A stretch of 64,000 nucleotides of DNA from contig OX596346.1 of NCBI GenBank assembly GCA_951394405.1, forward strand, positions 372,001 through 436,000. Direction: 5' to 3'. Position 1 is the first letter of the stretch. The number at the start of each line of letters is the position of its first letter. Below the pieces are notes generated by a model. The model ran no database searches. It had not been told where the DNA came from and was given only the letters and a program-made list of their open reading frames with translations. This stretch comes from Coprinellus micaceus (Eukaryota > Basidiomycota > Agaricomycetes > Agaricales > Psathyrellaceae). Shown piece by piece: positions 23,701-33,227 of this stretch. Made by a program: the position numbers and the translations under genes.

Positions 23701-26462
23701 GTGGGGCACTAGAGGTTGAAGGGAAAGGGACTGTTCGACTTCTCGTCAAACGGAGTGATGGGCGCCCATTCTTGATCAATTTGAAGGATTGCCGACATGC
23801 ACCTGTGGCGGCGCTTAATCTCATCTCAGTCGGCACATGGCAGCAATGTGGCATTTCAGTGAACTTCACTCCGCGTGGCACCCACTGCACGATCGAGGAG
23901 AAACATGTTTCGTTCTCTGCTGAGAAGTTCGACACCCTATCCTTCGCATGTGGGGAGATCATTTACCCCAGGCAGGATGGGATTGTGATGGCAGCGGTAG
24001 CGAGCACTAAAGCGCCGACCCCTCTCACTTGGCACTACCGACTCAGTCATCTCGGCATGGACGACACTCGGAAGGCTTTGTCTGGGCGCTGGGTGAATGG
24101 GGTTGCTCACTCGGGCTCATGGCCAACTTCAGTGTGCTCAGCGTGTGTGATAGGCAAGGGTGCATGCCATCCCCTCACATCTCCCAGGAACCGTGCTACA
24201 CATCTTCTTGAGCTCCTCCATGTCGACATCTGCGGTCCCTTCAGTGTCACCTCCACCTCTGGCAAGTTCCCTCGAAAGCACAAGTACTGGATCAGTATCC
24301 TTGACGACTACTTGAACTACGGCCACGTTCAGCCACTAGTCGATCGTTTGGGGGCAGGGATAGTTGAGGTTTTTGATGAGGTGATCACACGTTGGGAGTG
24401 ATGCACAGGGGAAAGGGTTGTCAGGGTTCACTTCGATGGTGCGCTGGAGTTGATGGCTGGGGAGATGCGGGAGTATCTGGTCAAGCAGCTTGGCATTGAC
24501 ATGGAGAAGACCGCCCCTTTCAACCATTGGCAGAACGGGAAGGCAGAACGGTGTGTTCGCACCATTGAGGATGCTGCTACTGCTCTACTTGCCGGTACCC
24601 ACCTCCTGAAGTCCCATTGGCTTGAGGCCACCCTCGTCGCCCAGTACACCAGGAATCGTTCACCCACATCCACCCTTCCCGATGGTATCACCCCTTATGA
24701 ACACATGCATGGAAAGAAGCCGGATATCTCTAGACTCAGGGTGTTTGGCTGCCAAGGGTATGCATGGATTCATCTCAGTCACTATGGAACGACCCCCTTG
24801 AAGGCCTATTAATTTAGTGTTCCAATGGGGCCTTAAGGGGGTCGTTCCATAGTGACTAAGATGCATGGATTCCGCCTGAGAAGAGGAGGAAGGGTGACAG
24901 TCGGCATGAGGAAGTGATTATGGTGGGGTATGAGCGAGGGCGTGTTGGTTGGTGGTGCATGACACCGTCTGGGAGGCGCATGTTCTGTGCTGATGTTTGT
25001 TGGGAGGAGGATGTGCTCGGGAGACTCTTGGGGAGGACTCCTGGTGGTGGTGGTGCTTCTGTGGTTGCTCCAGCTGGGGCTCAGGTCCAGCGGAGGTCGG
25101 AGAGGGTTGCGGCTTTACATCAGGCATCGGCATCTCGAGTGAGTGAGAAGGCCATTGCTGGGGTATGCATGTACCTGCACCTGGACCCGGGGATGGTTGC
25201 TATGGTTTCGCTGGAGGAGGCCAAGAGGGTCCTGGGTGATCCTGTGGACTTTCTTGATGCTGATCTCTGGAGGGGCGATGACGGTGCTACGGCTGAGGCC
25301 GTTTTCCTCACCACTCGTTTAGATCGCAAGCGCTTCATGCGTCCTCGCGAGTTCAACCTCGAGCGTCCCCCGGCAAGCCAGTGGGAGGCTTACCAGCGGT
25401 CTGATTCTTCGACATGGGTCACTGGGGAGAAGGAGGAGATTGCGAACCTCTGGGAGAGGGGTGTTTTCAAGAGGTGTACTCTTCCTCCTGGTGCTGTTGC
25501 TATTCCTACCCATTTTGTCTATGCTCAAAAGGCAAATGGGCGAGTTAAGTGTCGCCTTGTGGCAGACGGGAATCGTCAGCGTAAGGAGGACGTTGGGCGG
25601 ACATTCTCCCCAGTTGCGATGGCTGCAAGCGTGCGATGTGTCATGGCTGAAGCTGCAGCAGAAGACCTGGAGCTCAAGTCTGCAGATGTCAAATCTGCCT
25701 TCCTGTGGACCCACATGTCCGAAAACTCGACTGTCTATGTCAAGCAGGTCCCGAAGCACCCTGATCCGGGTGGCCCTCAGATTGTCTATCGACTCAAACA
25801 CCCGCTCTACGGTCTTCAAGAGGCTGCTTTCGAGTTTTACGAGTACCTCAAAGGCAAGCTTGCGACCCTTGGCATGCAGCCTTGTCCTCTCGACCATGCT
25901 GTATTCTTTGGCATTTGGGATAAGTCACCCAATCCAGTAACGATACTGATGCCATCGAATGGGAAGCCACTCAAGCTCATGCTACCCGTCCACGTGGACG
26001 ACTGCCTTGGTGCAACAAACTCAGCCCCACACTGGGATTGGTGGATACGGGAGATGAATAAGCATATGGAGGTGAAGGATTTGGGTGACGTTGAGGTTTA
26101 TCTCGGTATGCGCATCATGCGGGATCGGCCAAGTTGGAAGATTTGGATCTCCATGACGGATTATGTTGACCAGATCCTCTCCGACGAAGGGATGGCCACA
26201 TGTACACCTGCCACCCTTCCTCTCTCCAACAATATCAATAAACTCCCCGATACCAATGGATGACTGGGTGCATCAACTGGCTTGCTGGCCATCGTCGCCC
26301 CGATATGTCGTACACCGCCATGTCTCTTGGTCAACATGCTTCCAATCCCCAACGCAAGCACCTCCTCGCCGCCAAGCAGGCCTACCGCTACCTTTCCGGC
26401 ACCCGTGACTATGTTCTCCAGTTTCCCTCCCCGGTCATGTCGAAGGATGTGGTGGGAAAGCA
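23701..26462 (+). pseudogene. copia integrase and reverse transcriptase (stop, MITE, frameshift)
   Basis: The GAG-pre-integrase HHCC motif is seen as WHYRLSHLG then CSACVIGK near 24,030-24,160. The integrase core follows (HVDICGPF, DDYLNYGHV, and PFNHWQNGKAER as the QNG-ER block). TGA at 24,399-24,401 breaks the core. The MITE at 24,771-24,863 interrupts AWI-PPEKRRKG. The RT domain spans about 25,460-26,260: YAQKANGRVKCRLVADGN, DVKSAFLWT, KHPLYGLQEAAFEFY and PVHVDDCLGA, where VHVDD is the usual YVDD. A 1-nt frameshift near 26,262 precedes MTGCINWLAGHRRPDMSYT. The frame before and after the MITE matches once the MITE and one 8-bp TSD are removed. Confidence 0.9.
24771..24863. mobile_element. 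93-bp MITE nested in copia pol
   Basis: The ends are near-perfect inverted repeats (CATCTCAGTCACTATGGAAC at the left; the right end is its reverse complement with one change). CATGGATT, an 8-bp target duplication, flanks it (24,763-24,770 and 24,864-24,871). Eight-bp duplications are typical of hAT transposons, so it is probably a hAT-derived MITE. Its end sequence matches that of the 3.1-kb element at 26,461-29,591. Confidence 0.9.
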
Positions 26463-29400
26463 CCTCAGTCACCCATGGAACACCCCTCACAGAGCCATTG
26501 AATTCTGCTGTTCCCAAGGCTCTGTGAAGGGTTGTTCCATGCCCCTTCCATGCTCTGCTGATCCACCTTCTGATCCAGCTGATCCAGATGCCTGGTTCTA
26601 TACCCATATATGGAACTCCACTGTGCTGTTCCATCCTCTCATCTAGGTGTATTCCACCTCCTGTTCCATGTGTTTACATGGGTCTCATGCTGGCTTAAAT
26701 ATGGCTTTACAGGGTGCCATAGATTATTGTGTCATAGTGTATGTTGTTTATTACTGCTTTAAGATCAGATATGTCTGTTATGGTTGTGCACCATCCATTC
26801 ACCTTTCCTGGAACATGTGCCTAGTGTTCCATATTCCACATCTGGAATATGTACTTGGCATTCCATGTTCCACACCTGGAACATGCACTTGGTATTCCAT
26901 GTTCCACATCTGGAACACACACCAGGTGTTCCATAGGGTATTACCCCCACAAGGTGACGCACTGTAGTTCACACACCAGTTCAAAACATTAATTAATGTC
27001 ATGAAGATCAGGCACATCAATGACATAATGATTGACAGGAACAGGTACCAGATTTGATGGACATAAGCTGTCCATCACATGACATCACACTCATTTAGAT
27101 AAGGGCAGCCAGAACTTGTGGCTCTCTATCTCTATGGGGTATCACCTGATAAGGGTGATTTGGGTATCATTAGAAAGCGTTGAATCAGGGCCATTCATAG
27201 TCTTTGCTTTTCTGCCCCATGCACGTGTTCCTTTAGGCTTACTAATCGATCCTCGGACTCAAAGGCCCCAGACTTGTACTGGTTTTTGGCCAATCCTTGT
27301 TATTTCTTGTGCTAGAAGACACCAGAGGGTCTATAGGACCTTCAGAAACCCATGCAAAAACCCCTGCATGGTCAAATGCTTTTTTGAGGCCAGAAAACAG
27401 TCAGAAATTGGCGCTTGGGCGCTGAAGATGACTAATGCACCAGAAATGGCAATTTACATCAAAATCCGAGCCTTTTGAAGGGTTCGCACTGGGACCCACC
27501 TCCCGAGAGCGTACAACACCCAAAACTCCTAGGACTTTGGTAGATCATTTGAGAGGTATTGCGCCACGCAAATATCAAATTTAAATGCACCAGTGTCATT
27601 ACTTATGCTACACCAGCATGCTCATTGCTGCCCCCGGTTGTTGTCGCGCCAAGGCTACAGACTCTGGGACACGGGCATGGGGCGGAAAGTTGCCAACTGC
27701 CATTCATATCTGGTCTGTTTACATGACCCCGATGCTCCCACCCCTGTCAGGAGGTGGTTTACCTTAATATCTGTCATTTATGTTGGATTTTGTGTAAATA
27801 AACACAGATGAACAGCCCTACAGGATATATGATAGGCCACAGAATAAAGTGGTACATTCAATGCACCAGTCCTGGGGGCCCTTACCACTTATTCTTCCAT
27901 TTTCAGTCATAGACTAACACAATTGAGCACAACACATGAGCTGCACAATACCCAAGCTGTGGTGCCCAGGCAAGAACATCTATGTTTCACACATTATAAC
28001 AGTGGCTAAATAAGATGTTTACAGTGGGAAAGCAGAGTAATAACACCACAATATCCAAGCAACACAAAGTACACCTCTCCCAAATAACACAGGTGAAATA
28101 CTAGTATTTGGCTATTTATGGTGGCTGTGCATACTCCCACACCAAATGGCCTTGGAAACTGTCAATGGGACATGAATGTGGAGAGATTACAAAAGACTGC
28201 AAACCAAACGGACCACACACTCAAAAGATAGGGTAGAAACAGTCACTTTGCAACAAGACATTACAGAAGTGCTATGGGGGTCCACTTGAAGTCAGCTAAA
28301 ACATGGTACACCTTCCATATCTGTGCAACCCCTGATCCGTTTTCCTTCTGGTTTCTTTAATTTATGTTCTATTTCATACTCTTATTCCATTTCCCATAAG
28401 TAGTAACTTTCCCACAGCTGTCTTCCCACAGATTGGGCATGGATACTGTTATTGTCAATGCAATTGTGCTCCTATCCCCTTGCTGTGCTTCCAGTTTCAA
28501 GTCTGGAGTGAAAACACATAGTGGTATAGTGTGTAAGGTATCTAAGCATCATCTAAATGGCTTACATGCCCCAGGAGGGGCCCAGATCATTCATGACTTG
28601 GACATCATTGTGATGATTATGTGACTGATGAACAATTTGGGCTATTTCATATTGATTACAAAGGAATGGAGGGATGTTGGACTGTGTATTTGGTAGTATT
28701 TGTTGGCATCTTTAAGTCCCACAATGTAGTTGGATCAAAAATTGTGTATTACAAGCAAAAGGTAAGCCCGCAAAGTGGGCATATCAGGGTATTTGAATAG
28801 TTTACCTTATTATAGTGTGGGAGTTGAAGAGGTTAGTAAAGGGTGCATAAATATGGATAGCCCTAATTCAACGCTTTCTAATGATGCCCAAATCTTCCTT
28901 ATTGGGTGGTACCCTGTAGAGATAGAGAGCCGCGAGTTCTGGCTGCCCTTATCTAAATGAGTGTGATGTCATTTGATGGACAGATTATGTCCCATCAAAT
29001 CTGGTACCTGTTCCTGTCAATCATTATGTCATTCATGTGCCTGATCTTCATGACATTAATTAGCAATTTGAACTGGTGTATGAACTACAGTGCATCACCT
29101 TGTGGAAGTAATACCTTGTGGAACATCTGGTGTGTGTTCCAGATATGGAATGCGGAACATCTGGTGAATGTTCCAGGTGTGGAACATGGAATGCCAAGTA
29201 CATATTCCAGATGTGGAATATGGAACACTAGGCACATGTTCCAGGAAAGGTGAATGGATGGTGCACAACCATAACAGACATATCTGATCTTAAAGCAGTA
29301 ATAAACAACATACACTATGACACAATAATCTATGGCACCCTGTAAAGCCATATTTAAGCCAGCATGAGACCCATGTAAACACATGGAACAGGAGGTGGAA

Positions 29401-29591
29401 TACACCTAGATGAGAGGATGGAACAGCACAGTGGAGTTCCATATATGGGTATAGAACCAGGCATCTGGATCAGCTGGATCAGAAGGTGGATCAGCAGAGC
29501 ATGGAAGGGGCATGGAACAACCCTTCACAGAGCCTTGGGAACAGCAGAATTCAATGGCTCTGTGAGGGGTGTTCCATGGGTGACTGAGGTG
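26461..29591. mobile_element. 3.1-kb non-autonomous element with ~740-bp terminal inverted repeats
   Basis: The ends read CACCTCAGTC and GACTGAGGTG, followed by CACCCATGGAACACC inside. The inverted arms run from 26,461 to about 27,201 and from about 28,855 to 29,591 and are highly similar. The interior (about 1.65 kb) has no credible transposase or other gene. A possible degenerate target duplication is GGGAAAG on the left and GGCAAAG on the right. The outer sequence resembles the 93-bp MITE, so both probably depended on the same transposase. The insertion separates copia RT from RNase H. Confidence 0.85.
26808..26940. repeat. Dense TTCCA/TGGAA motif array inside the inverted repeat
   Basis: Three successive blocks of about 38 bp have the form TTCCA-x-TTCCACAyCTGGAA. 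They lie within a wider field of about 18 TTCCA or TGGAA words between 26,470 and 26,940. The mirror copy is at about 29,110-29,240. Arrays like this resemble subterminal transposase-binding repeats of some DNA transposons; that role is inferred. Confidence 0.7.
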
Positions 29592-30096
29592 GGCAAAGGG
29601 ACGCAGGCTTCGATTAGAGACGTGTGGGCTCACAGATGTGGATTGGGCGAATGATGGGTCAGATAGGTGTAGTGTCTCGGGGTATGCATTCTTCAAGGAC
29701 AATTGCCTTGTGTCGTGGAGGGCCACAAAGCAGAAAGCCATTGCATGCTCGTCTACAGAGGCAGAGACATATGCTCTTTGCAATGGGGTAAAGGAGGGGA
29801 TGTGGTTGAAGATGTTGTTGAAGTCGTTGTGGATTGCCTGCCCTAACCCATTTCCTGTTTTTTCCGATAACCAATCCGCTCTCACCATGATTGGCGCCGA
29901 CAATGTTAGCTTACGCACGACGCATATCGATGTTCGCTATCACTTCATTCGCGATCAGGTGCACGCCCTCAAGGCTTTCGTCACTGGTTGGATCCCAACG
30001 GATGATAACACGGCTGACATATTTACGAAGCCCCTTGCAGCCCCTCGTTTCCAGTATCATCACACCGCTTTGGGTGTTGTCCCTTACCTGTCTTGA
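29592..30096 (+). pseudogene. copia RNase H domain
   Basis: The frame resumes after the 3.1-kb insertion. A 1-nt shift near 29,637 precedes DWANDGSDRCSVSGY. The RNase H catalytic set is visible: D in VDWA, E in SSTEAE, D in VFSDNQSA and D in HIDVRYHF. It ends with TADIFTKPL, typical of copia pol C-termini, and stops at 30,096. Confidence 0.9.
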
Positions 30097-30180
30097 TATT
30101 TGTTTTTTCTTTTTGTCTCATGTCCGTTTTTTTGGTTCTTTTTTTCTTTCTTTTTGCTGATATGTTCGGTTTTTGGTTTC

Positions 30181-30192
30181 GCTGAGGGGGTG
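30181..30192 (+). other. Polypurine tract of the copia element
   Basis: GCTGAGGGGGTG lies directly before the 3' LTR, where the plus-strand primer is expected. It is short and not perfectly purine. Confidence 0.55.
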
Positions 30193-30378
30193 TGTTGGAC
30201 GATATGGTATCCGACTTTCCTTTTTCAGCTCAAACTTTGCTTATATCGACGCACGTCTATTACTACGGCATCACGACTTCTCTCGATACTCGTATTTATA
30301 TTCGTACATCTTTTGCCCTCACACCTCAGCTTGTTGTCTACGACTCCATCCTGAGGTCTCTCGTTGTCTAGGTTGACA
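30193..30378 (+). repeat. 3' LTR of the copia element (short form, 186 bp)
   Basis: TGTTGGACGATATGG to GGTTGACA. It lacks the 115-bp segment of the 5' LTR, consistent with deletion between the two 31-bp direct repeats. Followed by the AACAT target duplication (30,379-30,383). Confidence 0.9.
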
Positions 30379-30542
30379 AACATAGATTGCTTCGTCCCAA
30401 TACACTTGCATCAATTTCCTACTTTTCCAGTCGTTCCGATTTCGCTTTATGTCACCCTAATCACTGTACAGCTTAGTCCAACACATTGAACGCATACGAT
30501 GGAAAACAGCTTACCTTGTCGAAACAAGGCGAGCGGGTGCTT

Positions 30543-32450
30543 AGAGCTTGGAAGCGCAAGCAACCTCGATGTAACGACCCTTGGCCTCCTTGGAGTTGAT
30601 GACATTCCAGATGGCGGTTAGGTACAGGTCAGCGTGCGGTTCGGAAACAAGCATAATCAGGAACAAGAACGACTGAGAACCTGTTACGCTTCGCTTCACA
30701 CTTCCCCTCCTACCCATGCACGACCACTTCATTTCATTTCTCGTCTCTTTTTCTCTTTTATGACTTATAGTATGAATAACCCCGCAGCTACCCCTGACTC
30801 ATGTGCACTATGTGCTTACTACGACTCCGCAGCTACCCCACAGCTACTCTGACATCATGCACAGTATGCACCCGACTAATACTCCACTCCCCCACTATTT
30901 ACTCCACTCGCTCCACTATGACCTCATTATATCATCATACGCAGCTACCCCATGACTCATACCAAAGTAATATAAAGACCCCATAGTTTATCCAATGTAG
31001 CCTAGCTTGTTATACTTTAATCTTAGTCCCCTTTCACCCACTCCACCACTCCGCTCTCCCATTCAATAAGCTCCTGCAAGACTTCCGCAACTCCACAAGA
31101 CTCCCTTCACACCACGAACAACAGCCGAGATAGTGAACACCACTAAGAACCGTCCACACTCCACTATTGACCAGTAGTGAACCCGCTGTGTGACGACGCC
31201 AGACTTGCCTAGGAGATCGCCCTACTAGGAAGCATCTGTAAGCCGGACTTGACTAGAAGATTGCCCAACTAGTAAGCATCCGAGAGTATCCGTGGACCCC
31301 TGACGTGTCATAGAAGAACGTGCAAGTCTGATACCAGTGCAATGTACTATTGTCCAATAGACATGTGACTGCCTGCGTGACATCCCAGAAGCTATTAGGA
31401 ATAGGGGGATAGTACGACTAAGAAGCCGACCAGTGACGGACAACGCAAACTCCCTCATCAAGGTCATGACAGAACCGAGGAACGAGGAACAAATAGTAGG
31501 GAAGCGGAAAGCGAATGTCGAAGGATGAATGAAAGGACGGTCGAATAAAGGGTAAAAGAGCGGGCGGGAACGCGAGCGAGAAGGGGCAGAAATGGAAAGA
31601 ATGGAACTGAAACAGGTGGGGGAACGGAAGTGAAAGGGGATAGAAGTGTCGAAGACGGAGAAGCAGCAGGGAAAGTGGGGAGTAGCAGGGGAAGAACGGT
31701 GGCGCCCGTCTCTCAGAAAAGGTGATCCCACAAAGTCGACTATGAAGAGAACACAAAATGAACGAAAAAGAGTAAGGGAAAACCCCATGCCAGCCCTGAC
31801 GTTCAAGTACAAAGCGGGCTCCTAAATATTGACGCCGATGATGGGGACGAGGCTGAGGAGGGATTCCTTGTTGGAGGTAGTAGCGATCTTGAGGCACTTG
31901 ATGTAGGTGTTGTAGCCCAACGCAGTGCATTAGCATCGGGTCATACTCACAATCCCCCATACCCCACTCGCCACGATCTCCTCAACTGTCGAAGGAGAGA
32001 TTCATCAGTTAAGAAGGAAGGGATCGCCAGTGGGGAACAGGCAGCGAAGAATGAGACCCATGAGCCATCCCCGCTTAATATTGTTGAGCGACCCAAACGC
32101 GGCATCCTCCAGAAGACGGAGTTGTCCATCAGCCATAGGGGCAAGCAGGATGTGCATGGTGGGCTGGCGAGAGCGAGATAGGGGATGGGTGTCATAGATC
32201 AAAGGTGGATTAGATATCAATACCAGGGAGATCGACAGCGCACACACCTCCTCCGATGAACTTCATTGCGGCGTGGAGTGCGATCCTCTGGTTTGGATAG
32301 ACTCCTTGGTGTGGGCGGCCTCGGGGGTGTCAATGTAATGGATCTAAGTAGGGCGGCGCTTTGTGTGGTGGAGCGTTGGCCGGTGTAGGGCTTGAGGCGC
32401 CGACGGCATACGGCATGGATGGGACGATATCTTGCATGCTGAGTATGGGA
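30543..32450 (-). pseudogene. MnSOD pseudogene, copy 4 (with solo LTR in its last intron)
   Basis: Exon 4 is complete at 30,543-30,626 ([10 protein letters not shown] ... ASKL, stop). Its acceptor is altered: the TAC is preceded by TG on the coding strand rather than the CAG seen in the intact copy. Exon 3 near 31,805-31,930 keeps GYNTYIKCLKIATT and [10 protein letters not shown]. The metal-ligand segment reads N-I-stop-E-P instead of D-I-W-E-H, so two ligands are lost and a stop is present. Exon 2 is mostly gone. Exon 1 relics near 32,250-32,400 keep LHHTKR but contain frame breaks. A solo LTR at 30,682-31,471 splits the third intron. Confidence 0.85.
30682..31471. mobile_element. Second solo LTR of the TGTTACG family, 790 bp
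   Basis: Starts TGTTACGCTTCGCTTCAC and ends TCATGACA. GAACC is duplicated on both sides (30,677-30,681 and 31,472-31,476). The flanks, once joined, match the SOD intron sequence of other copies (GAACCAAGGA at 13,195 and 37,580). The start matches the solo LTR at 22,926 (TGTTACGTTTAGCTTCAC), so both come from one retrotransposon family that has no internal copy in this window. Confidence 0.85.
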
Positions 32451-33227
32451 GAGATTGGATGAGGGTTGTTGGGTGTGGTTGCGTGAGCGCTGAGGTGACA
32501 GGCAGGGACTGGGCTTTCACTCGAACGGTTTCCTCACCCCTGACTTCTCCACCTTGGAAACTGGGATCGGCGTCTGAACCCAACTACCTGAGCAGCACCA
32601 TCATATGTTGTATCAACCAAAGCAGATATGAGGCAGAGGTTACTGGCTTCTTCGGTCACCAGCTGCCAAGTGTAACGGGAGAAGGAGAGCAAGGCTCAGA
32701 GCGTCGCCGCATGGGTCCGTGCGAAGAGATGATGCTGAGTCATGGCCTCCGATAAGATAAGATAGCCCTACTCAGTTAAGCGCCCATGCGCTGTTTTCCC
32801 CTACCGGGGGTAACACTTACAGCAGGGGCTCCACAGAGGTTACCCCTATTCCCGGTATGAGGAGGCCCGTTTCCTTCCGTGTTGGACATTCCCGGGGGTT
32901 AGTCGTGTGCATAGGGGTTCCGTGGAGCCACACATTGAGTATCTAAGTGCCAGTGAAGCATGCGCATATATGGGGGAGAAAATCATACATCTCACAAGTA
33001 GATAAATAGGTGTATGCTAGTTCAGAGCATATATAGGGTACAGATCGGGATTTGGAGGTTCTGGAGAAGAAATTTTGGGTAGAAAGGACACGTCAAAATT
33101 TGACCCCCTGCTCAACGATTTGCGTTGTCGGCAGTCGGATTCTCGATGGTCAGCGCACTTACTGTTTACATCACTCGCGCTCAACAGTACGGATGTCGCT
33201 GGATGCGACTCGAGTGAACTCACGACT
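32451..33227. repeat. Spacer between SOD copy 4 and membrane gene C
   Basis: This contains the AP-1/GATA block at 32,736-32,763, followed by a segment nearly identical to 10,200-10,290. The gene C downstream flank follows. No gene seen. Confidence 0.5.
32736..32763. promoter_or_regulatory. AP-1-like plus tandem GATA block upstream of SOD copy 4
   Basis: TGAGTCA at 32,736-32,742 and GATAAGATAAGAT at 32,751-32,763, in the same order and spacing as upstream of copy 3. A GCGCCCATGCGC dyad follows about 20 bp further on, also found at 10,239-10,250. Confidence 0.4.

Larger units (their letters stand above)
19645..30378 (+). mobile_element. Ty1/copia LTR retrotransposon with nested insertions
   Basis: A full-length element bounded by LTRs that start TGTTGG and end TTGACA, with a 5-bp target duplication. 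Domain order is gag with a zinc knuckle, protease, integrase, reverse transcriptase, RNase H, which is the copia order. It is inactive, for seven reasons: TAG at 21,264-21,266, a solo LTR at 22,926-23,700, TGA at 24,399-24,401, a MITE at 24,771-24,863, a frameshift near 26,262, a 3.1-kb element at 26,461-29,591, and a frameshift near 29,637. Without the three insertions it would be about 6.7 kb. The two LTRs show about 7 mismatches over 186 aligned bases by eye, so the insertion is not very recent. Confidence 0.95.

Noticed and set aside
26647..26967. 106-codon open frame, with a mirror copy at 29,085-29,405 on the other strand
   Set aside because: It is duplicated only because it lies in the inverted arms, and it consists of the TTCCA motif array. 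Not a protein gene.
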